Shown here one piece after another: positions 56,876 to 64,000 of a stretch of 64,000 nt of DNA. The first letter of the stretch is position 1, and every line of letters begins with the position of its first letter. Source of the stretch: Bombiscardovia apis (GTDB lineage: Bacteria > Actinomycetota > Actinomycetes > Actinomycetales > Bifidobacteriaceae); the NCBI RefSeq assembly GCF_033095945.1, contig NZ_AP026800.1, forward strand, positions 744,001 through 808,000. Reading direction: 5' to 3'. Both the position numbers and the translations under genes were made by a program. Below the pieces are notes generated by a model. That model was given only the letters and a program-made list of their open reading frames with translations. It searched no databases and had not been told where the DNA came from.

Positions 56876-59800
56876 CTATGAGTCCTTGTTCCTGTGAAGC
56901 TGTTTCTTCGATTGACGAAGTTTGGTGGATGCGTAAGCAAGGCTCATGCTGGCAACGAGCGTGAACACTAAGCCTGCGCTCATACGCTGAAGAGGTATAG
57001 AACCTGCACTGGGCAGCGTGTAGTGGTATGTATATGGCAAGATGTAATCGGGCTGTTCGTAGCTTCCTAAGGTCCAGTGGACGGCACTATCGACTGGACC
57101 CGGCGGGTTGGGAACGCTAGTAGTTGACCAAACATTTCGTGAGCTATTCCAAATGGGGTCAATTGGTACTCTAGTTGAACCCATAGTGAGGCCGATAACA
57201 GTTAACACTTGCTGAGTAGTGACTGCTGCTGGTTGAGAGTGCTTACTACTGTCCAAGTTGCCTCGCCCCAGCTGTCCTGAATCATTCGCGCCCCAAGTGT
57301 ACGTTTCTGCATTAGTTGTCGTAGCAGCAACATGGTCGAAGCCGCTGCTCAATGTTCGTACATCAGCGAATTGCCCTGCAGTGGTAATGTCATTGGGTTG
57401 GTTGGTATCGGTTAGGTTAGCGTTACCTAGTGTGCCGTCGCCGTTTGCGCCCCAAGTGTAGGTGTGCTGGTTACTAGTAAGCGCGACGGAGTACTGGTTG
57501 CTGGCTTGAATTTGGACAACTGTGTTGGGGAGGAGACTTTTGGCAGTCAAATCTACTGGCTGTGGTCCTCCAGCTTGCGTCGGGTCGCCGAGCTGACCGC
57601 GAGTATTTGACCCCCAAGCGTAGACGTGCCCATCATTCGTTAAGGCGAGGCTGTGCTGGTTTCCGGCGCTGACTTGGATGATTTTTCCTTGGGGGAGTGC
57701 GCCTTGGTCGGTTATGTCTACTGGTATGGGCTGAGCGTTGCTATTGCCTAGATTCGTGCTTGTAGCGAGTTGCCCTTGCGCGTTGGTTCCCCAAGAAAGC
57801 ACGTGGTTATTGCTCGTTACAGCAAGAGCGTGGTCGTAGCCGGAGCCTAGACCCACAACAGTTTCAGGTAGGCGACCGGCAGCCGTGATGTCTACCGGAT
57901 TCGGATTCGGCGTGTTAGAGCCCGCGTTGCTTGCAATAGTGAGGCTACCTGAAGCATTGCTTCCCCAAGCCCATGTGTGCCCGTCTTGGGTCAAAGCTAA
58001 GGAATATTGGTTACCTGCGAGTACCTCTATCACGTTGTTGGGGAGTTTATTGCTTGCAGTTAAGTCAACAGGAATCTTACTGTCTGCAGTATTTCCATTG
58101 CCTAGTTGGCCTGCGTTATTCGCCCCCCAAGCATACACATGATGATCCGAGCCAATTGCCAAAGCGTGTTGATTGCCATTGCTAACTTGAAGGATTTTGA
58201 CTCCTTCCGGTAGGTGGACGCGGTGAGGCTGTCCGGAGGCGAAAGTATCTGCTTCGTCAATACCGAGGGCGCCATGTTCGTTGCTGCCCCAAGCGTAGAG
58301 ATTTCCATCTGAGCCAATTGCAAGCGTGGATTGTTTTCCCGCAGCAAGGTCAGCGTAAGTGATGCTTTGAGGCGGGGCAGGAGTTTTGATGTCAATAGAA
58401 GCTCCACCCGAAGAGGGGCCACTGCTAGGGATTAAAGAGAAATCATAGGCTTCCCAACGGGCAGTTAAGGTCATATTGCTAGACACTCCGTCTGCAAAAT
58501 CCCAAGGCTGGCCTGCATCGGTAAACCAGCCAATAAACCAGTGTTTATCCCAAGTAGGAGTTTCAGGCCAAGCTATCGGATCACCAGAGGTAACCGATTG
58601 CGCAATAGGCGCAGATCCCGGAGCCCCGCCATTGTTGAATTGCACAGAAAAGATGCTGAGATACTCATAGTGAAGAACGATAGGCAGCTGGTTGGCATTG
58701 CCATTACTCCAGTACACTTTGACATCTACTTTACCCGGGGCATGTGGAGGAACAACCACTTGCCAGTTGTCTGCAGCGTCCGTGGTGTGTGAAAGGACAG
58801 GTGTGTTATCGAAACTCACACCAGTTATGAGCACGGTAATAGGGATTGCTCTCACCGGCGAGCATTGTGTAGGATTAGGAGCTGCCGTGGCCAAATTTCC
58901 GTGAAAGTTAGTGCCCCAGCTGTCGAAGTTATCTTCGCTGGTGCTCAAGCTAATCGCTGTATCTTTACCGGCACTCACATACGACACATCTGAAATGGTC
59001 CAGACTTGGCCGGGGTTGGCGGTGGTTCCCATCGGAGTTGAGCTTCGACCCAATTGACCCTGCCTGCCATCACCCCACGAGTAGGCTTTATGGTCTGTAC
59101 CGATGGCCAGTCCTAGTCCGTAACCGGCGCTCACTTGAAGGACAGGGCCCAAGCCTACTACTCGACCGGGGAGAGCTTGATTCACACGGCCCGAAGGGTT
59201 GTTGTCACCGTTGCCGAGTTGTCCATCTATATTCCAACCCCACGAGTAAGCCAAGTGATCTGAGCCTATGGCCAGGATGAAACCATCGCCAGCACTGACT
59301 TCCGTCAGATAGACGCCGGCCGGTATGTCTCCTTGATGGATAGGCTGTGGTGTTGTCTGATAAGGGCCGGTCCAGTTGCCGTTGGGTGCTATCGTGCCAT
59401 TGCCCAGCTGTCCGGCGCCATTGACTCCCCAAGCGTAGGTCCTATGGTCTGAGCCGATAGCGAGGGAATAACCGTTGCCAGCGCTGACCTGCGTTATCTC
59501 TACAGTGGCAGGTATCGCGCCCAAGTGAACTTCTACTGGTGAAAACTCTTGAGTGAGGACGGGCGGATCGTTGCCCAATTGTCCGTAAAAATTAACGCCC
59601 CAAGCATACATTTTGTGGTTAGAGCCCAAAGCTATAGAGTGATTCTCTCCTGCAGAAATCTGTATGATTTTAACATCGGCCGGGATTTCTCCTCGGCTGA
59701 TAGGTGCTGGTAGGGGATTGGTCGCACCGCTGGTGTCGCCGTTACCTAACTGGCCCACTTCGTTGTAACCCCACGAATAAACCTGTCCGTTGTCTGCTAG

Positions 59801-60230
59801 AGCTAAGGAAAACTTCCGATCCGTACTGATCTGAGTAAAACGCACACCAGTCGGTGTCTTCACTCGTACCGGTTTCCATTGGTCAGCTGTATCGCCGTTG
59901 CCTAAGGCGCCATCACTGTTCATACCCCAGCTGTATATACCGCCATCAACACCAAGTGCAAGTCCGTGATAGTGCCCCATTTCAATTTGCACAAAACGGC
60001 TGTTGGCAGGCGGCTTTGTCACATAAGCTTTGTTATTGCCTGTTTCGGGCCCATGCGTGGGGGAAAGAGTTACACCGTCTACAGTTTCTGATCCGGGCGC
60101 TCGCGAAGAGCCGCGCCTACTGCTGAGCGGGTCAGCGCTGGCGGGCTGAACAAATTGGGTAGCCCCCCCCCCCAAGGATTATCAGAGCTAGGACCGCTGC
60201 TATAGCGTTGGCGGTGCGGAGTCTGCGCAT
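56876..60230 (-). CDS. RCC1-repeat surface protein C, phase-variable, OFF (G11)
   Basis: From ATG 60230 (AGAGGT upstream) the frame encodes MRRLRTAN..., enters eleven G, and stops after 32 residues. With ten G it would give 1117 residues to the stop at 56876, with cleavage expected after ASA. The downstream frame is unbroken: TIG-like GPETGNN start, seven RCC1 repeats, linker, InlB/Flg_new-type domain (KHWFIGWFTDAGQPWDF), seven repeats, and LPSAG with a hydrophobic helix and basic tail. It is the most divergent of the four in its signal peptide and 5' leader. Confidence 0.87.
60163..60173 (-). repeat. Poly-G tract of gene C, 11 units (OFF)
   Basis: C11 on the plus strand at codons 20-23 of the signal peptide, the same place as in the other three genes. 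Confidence 0.93.
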
Positions 60231-60346
60231 GCGAGTACCTCTTGTGTGGAACAGCGCTGTGAGCGCCTTTCATTAAGCCTTGCAGCGTGTAAAGAGATTC
60301 CCCAACCAGATACACCAAGACTATATTTTTCAACAAATATTCCACC

Positions 60347-60356
60347 AGTATAGCAA
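60347..60356 (-). promoter_or_regulatory. Extended -10 promoter of gene C
   Basis: TTGCTATACT on the coding strand, about 117 bases before ATG 60230. The leader contains GCGCTCACAGCGC, a short dyad. Confidence 0.7.
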
Positions 60357-60416
60357 GCACAGTTAGGTTTTGCTTACTTATACATAAGATTGCTGGGCAC
60401 AGTGGTCAAAATAATC

Positions 60417-60462
60417 TAGACAACTGAGCTGGATGTAACGGGGGAAATAGCTCAGTTGTCTA
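60417..60462 (-). terminator. Terminator of gene D
   Basis: AGCTCAGTTGTCTA and TAGACAACTGAGCT pair perfectly over 14 bp. On the minus strand the hairpin is followed by TTATTTTG. It lies 51 bases after the gene D stop and before the gene C promoter, so the RCC1 genes are probably separate transcripts. Confidence 0.8.
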
Positions 60463-60512
60463 GTTATAGGAGGCTTCATTGCCTCGGGGTGGTGACGGGG
60501 GGCAAGCCGCTT

Positions 60513-63500
60513 TTAATGCTGCTGGTTTGCGAGTATGTGGGCTTTGTTGTCTCTCTTCCTGCGATGGATCATGTTTGCTGTAAAGGCGAGGCTGGCGCTG
60601 AGTGTGAGTGTGAGGGCGAGGCTGCCGCTGATGCGTTGGAGTGGTATTGTTCCGGCGCTGGGTAGTGTGTAGTGGTAGGTGAAGGGGTGTAGGTAGTTGG
60701 GTTGGTCATAGGTTCCTAGCTTCCAGTGGATGGTGCTGGTGGTTTGGCCCGGATTACCGGCTGGGCTGGTGGCTTGCCAAGTGTTACTGGCGGTGTCCCA
60801 ATGGGGTGTGTCTGGTGTGTTTGTGGTGCCTATGGTGAGCGCTGTGACAGTGAGAGCTTGTGTGGCCTGGGCTTGTGTGGGCTGGCTGTGCTGATTGGTG
60901 TCGCTGCTGCCTTGTCCGAGTTGGCCTGCTGTGTTGGCTCCCCAACTGTAAACTTGCCTGCTGTTGGTGATCGCGCTTGTGTGGTTGCGCCCGGCTGTGA
61001 TATGGGTCATGGCTGGTAAAGCGTTGATGGTGGTGATGTCGAGTGGTCTGGTGGCTTGTGACACGTTCGTATTGTTGTTGCCGAGTTGGCCGCTAGTATT
61101 GATTCCCCAAGTGTGTACGTGTCCGCTCGTGCTGAGCGCTATGGAAGTGTGCTCTCCTGCTGCGAGTTGGCTAATGCTAGAGGGGAGAAAACCGGCTGCG
61201 CTGATATCCGTGGGTGTGCTGCGACTGGTGGTGGTACCGTCTCCTAACTGGCCGTGCTGGTTATCGCCCCATGAGTACGTGTGCTGGTCTTGGCTCAGGG
61301 CTAGTGAGTGAGTGCTACCAGCCGTAACCTGTGTAATGGTAGCGGGTAAGGCTCCTACGGTAGTGAGGTCAACAGGACTGGGTTGCGCGGTATCAGTGCC
61401 GAGACTGGTACTGGTACCGAGCTGACCATACTCGTTAGCTCCCCACGAATAGGTGTGATGTTCGTTACTGACGGCTAGGGCGTGGTGGCTGCCAGCACTG
61501 ATAGAACGAATCGTGGTAGGTAAACTACCAGCAGCGCTCACATCAGTGGGCAGGCTATTAGGATTAGTGGTGCCAGCGTTAATGGTAGTGGCGAGAGTGC
61601 CGTATTGGTTGGATCCCCATGTGTAGAGGTGGCCATCACGAGTAAGCGCTAGTGAATAATCATCACCGGCTGCCAATTGCATAATGGTAGAGGGTAGGCG
61701 AGCGGTGTTGGTTAGGTCGATGGGAGTGTTCTGGTCTGTACTAGTACCGTCTCCTACTTGTCCTTGAGCATTTGCTCCCCATGCGTAGACGTGGTGGTCG
61801 CTGCCTAAAGCGAGTGCGTGTGAACTACCGGCTGCTACTTGTAAGACGCGTACCGTATCGGGTAGGTGCACGCGTGAAGGCGAAGGATGGGCTTGCCTGT
61901 CTGCGCTACCCGAGCCGAGCCTGCCGTGTTGGTTGGAGCCCCACGAGTATGCGTTGCCATCAGAGCCGATCGCTAGCGTGTAATCCTGGCCCGCGGACAG
62001 TGATGAATAGGTGATAGTGTGCGGCGCGACTGGAGCAGACACTGATAAGCTCACGCCGCCCTGGGAAGGACTGTGAGCTGGGTAAAGCTTAAACGCATAC
62101 TTTTCCCAACCCGCAGTCAAAGTCATACTCGAAGTAACTGGTTGAGAAAAATCCCACGGCTCGCCCGTATCGGTGTACCATCCAGTGAACCAGTGATGCT
62201 CCCAGGCTGGGGTAGTGGGCCAGTCCAACAGCTTCCCACTGTCTTCCTCGACTTGCTGGTCGGGCGGGGCAGTGCCGGGCGCTCCACCTAGCTTGAACTG
62301 TACGGTGTAAAGGTCGAGGTAGTAGAGCTGGTAGGTTTCACTGGGTTGAGCACCGAGTCCGACCAGACTCCAATCCACTTTAATATCAACCGTCGTACCC
62401 GGAGTACCAGCCGGAACTTTACCCGACCACGCATAGGTTGTAGGGTTGGAAGTTCCGGTGGCTGTGGTTGTACCGACAGTGACTTTATCAATGCTGATAG
62501 CGCCTCCGACTCGCACAGGCGCATCCCGGTATGCAACCACGGTGCCGTCGCCTAATTGCCCATATTGATTTTGTCCCCATCCGTATAGGTTCCCATCGTT
62601 GCCGATTGCATAGGAATTCCAGTACCCGGAAAACACTTTTATGAAGGTAATACCTTGGGGCACGGAAACAGGGTAGGGAGCATTGCTCCATGATTGAAAG
62701 CCAACTACTGCTCCAGCAAGTCCTAAACCTCCCCAAGCATTTTGGCCCCAGCTGTAGGTTTTCTTATCGCTGCCAATAGCGATGGCGTGCCAGCCTCCTT
62801 GAGCCATACTTTCAATACTCACACCCGCAGGCATTCGACGAGAAATAACTATAGGGGAGAGCATGTCACCAAAGGGCGTATTGTTGCTGCCCGAGCCGTC
62901 TCCAAAAGTGCCCCATTGTGAAGCTCCCCAAGCGTACGTTGAACCATTACTGGCAATGGCGGTAGAGAAATTACCGCCGGTGGAGATTGATGTCCAGCGT
63001 TGGCCTGCGGGTGGGTTGACGGGCAGTGCAGTGGCGCTGTTGTATCGGTTACCGTTCGCAAGCTGCCCGTGAACATTGTTGCCCCAGGTGTAGATGACGC
63101 CGTTGTTGCCTAGGGCGGTGGATGTCATGTATAGGGCGCTGATGCTGGTGATTTTCACGGTTGCCGGTATGCCGACGACTGCTGTGGGCCGGGTTCTGGC
63201 TGTGGTGTCTCCCACGCCGAGCTGGCCTCCGCCTTGGTGCTCGAGCTCGTCGCTGTTGTTATTGTTGCCCCAGCTGTAGGCTTTGCCGTCATCTCCTATG
63301 GCTAGGCAGTAGTCTCCTGCTGCGGTTGCGGTGATGAATTTGTTGACGCCTGCGGGTGGGGTTACTTTTGTGGGGGTGTTTCTGTTGGTGGTGTCGCCTA
63401 GGCCGAGTTGGCCTTTGTCGTTGCGGCCCCAGGTGTAGAGGTTGCCTTGGTCGTCGAGGGCTAGGGAGTGTGGGTAGTATCCGGTTGATACTTTAACGAT

Positions 63501-63852
63501 GTTGGCGCTTGTGGGGAAGGTGATGGGTACTGGTTTGAGTCGGCTGGTGGTTGTGCCGTCGCCGAGTTCGCCGTAGGTGTTGTCTCCCCATGAGTAGACG
63601 TTGTGTTTTGAGTCGATGGCCAAGCTGTGGTAGTACTTGGAGTCCATATCGATGAAGGTGACACCTGCCAAAGTGAATGGGGTGATGGTGAGGTCGCTGC
63701 CGCCTGAAGGTGAGGCTTTGCGTGGTTTGACGCGGAAGTGGGGTGACGCGGGGTCAGCGTGTGCGGTTTGGGCTAGTTGAGTAGCCCCCCCCCCCAAGGA
63801 CAGTTAGAGCTAGCGCTAAAATGATGGTGCTAGCAATACGAATGCGGCGCAT
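60513..63852 (-). CDS. RCC1-repeat surface protein D, phase-variable, OFF (G11)
   Basis: From ATG 63852 (AAAGGGG upstream) the frame MRRIRIAS... enters eleven G and stops after 32 residues. With ten G it gives 1112 residues to the stop at 60513. Otherwise intact: cleavage site AHA, seven RCC1 repeats, linker, InlB/Flg_new-type domain nearly identical to that of A, seven repeats, and LPSAG followed by a hydrophobic helix and basic tail. The leader, signal peptide and central linker closely match gene A at the DNA level, so A and D are recent copies or exchange sequence. Confidence 0.87.
62240..62452. repeat. Near-identical block shared by genes A and D (copy in D)
   Basis: This copy, in gene D, covers the end of the first TIG-like linker and the start of the InlB/Flg_new-type domain. 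Most of the roughly ten differences from the A copy look silent. The boundaries are by eye. Confidence 0.8.
63785..63795 (-). repeat. Poly-G tract of gene D, 11 units (OFF)
   Basis: C11 on the plus strand at codons 20-23. The flanking sequence is almost identical to gene A, which has ten units. Confidence 0.93.
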
Positions 63853-63864
63853 GTGTTTCCCCTT

Positions 63865-63897
63865 TAGTGTGACAACAACTGTAGAATTGTCACACTA
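63865..63897 (-). promoter_or_regulatory. Hairpin in the 5' leader of gene D
   Basis: TAGTGTGACAA and TTGTCACACTA, identical to the 11-bp stem and 11-base loop before gene A, next to the ribosome-binding site. Confidence 0.75.
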
Positions 63898-63967
63898 GTG
63901 TTTCTAGAGTTGTATCCGATTCCCCAACGGCTACAACAACCCTTCTATTGTTTGTAAGTATTACACC

Positions 63968-63977
63968 AGTATAGCAA
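63968..63977 (-). promoter_or_regulatory. Extended -10 promoter of gene D
   Basis: TTGCTATACT on the coding strand, about 116 bases before ATG 63852. Confidence 0.7.
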
Positions 63978-64000
63978 GCTACAAGCTAAGTGCCATTGTT

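Larger units (their letters stand above)
63731..63905. repeat. Duplicated signal-peptide and leader block (copy in D)
   Basis: This copy, in gene D, includes the same hairpin, ribosome-binding site and signal-peptide codons as A; the main difference is the extra G in the tract. Confidence 0.8.

Noticed and set aside
56709..60265. TGTGAGCG half-sites in the leaders of genes B and C as LacI operators
   Set aside because: Only one half matches the eno-type palindrome; the other half is not conserved, so they may simply reflect common ancestry of the two leaders.
53376..63852. Genes B, C and D as ordinary pseudogenes
   Set aside because: The only lesion in each is one extra G in a slippage-prone run at the same codon; the remaining 1080 or so codons are intact including the sorting signal.

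Overview
The window is a chromosomal segment of a high-GC actinobacterium, most likely Bifidobacterium or a close genus of the Bifidobacteriaceae. The evidence is the combination of WhiB1, CarD, the PdtaS/PdtaR kinase-regulator pair, DUF501, DUF5719, UPF0182 and LytR-CpsA-Psr proteins, together with actinobacterial-type LexA boxes (TCGAAC-N4-GTTCGA) and LacI-type operators in front of two glycolytic genes. The species cannot be read from the sequence.

From 1 to about 49.8 kb the segment is mostly housekeeping. 0-12.7 kb holds UPF0182, pth-mfd (overlapping), eno, a DivIC/DUF501/exopolyphosphatase run, a tRNA-Leu(UAA), an FKBP isomerase and greA. 12.8-20.8 kb holds a hemolysin III/PAQR protein, pdtaS facing whiB1, an orphan EccC/FtsK-like ATPase and two LCP cell-wall ligases. 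21-29.9 kb holds a giant glycosyltransferase translationally coupled to a DUF5719 protein, a metallopeptidase-family protein, a HAD hydrolase, comF and a LexA-controlled umuDC operon. 30-35.7 kb holds an OmpR-type two-component operon, carD, a two-gene metal ABC transporter behind a Fur-family-like box, and folD. 35.8-49.8 kb holds rpsA, coaE, uvrB (with a perfect SOS box inside coaE), terC, pyk, a Nudix hydrolase, a tRNA-Leu(CAA) with a short variable loop, pdtaR, polA, a Nif3 protein and an MFS transporter. The grouping rpsA-coaE-uvrB-pyk-pdtaR-polA, and whiB1 beside pdtaS, recall mycobacterial gene order.

From 49.8 to 63.9 kb the content changes to four tandem genes on the minus strand, each about 3.3 kb, coding for secreted, probably sortase-anchored proteins. 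Each has a signal peptide, two blocks of exactly seven RCC1 repeats (two predicted seven-bladed propellers), an InlB/Flg_new-type domain between them and a C-terminal LPxAG sorting signal. Each gene carries a run of 10 or 11 G at the same codons of the signal peptide (codons 20-23). Ten G give a full-length protein. Eleven G shift the frame and end translation after 32 residues. As sequenced, one gene is ON (G10) and three are OFF (G11), and the rest of each reading frame is intact. This looks like a four-gene slipped-strand phase-variation system for surface beta-propeller proteins, and it is the most interesting content of the window.

Limits: all domain assignments are from reading translated sequence by eye. 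No database search, folding calculation or alignment was run.
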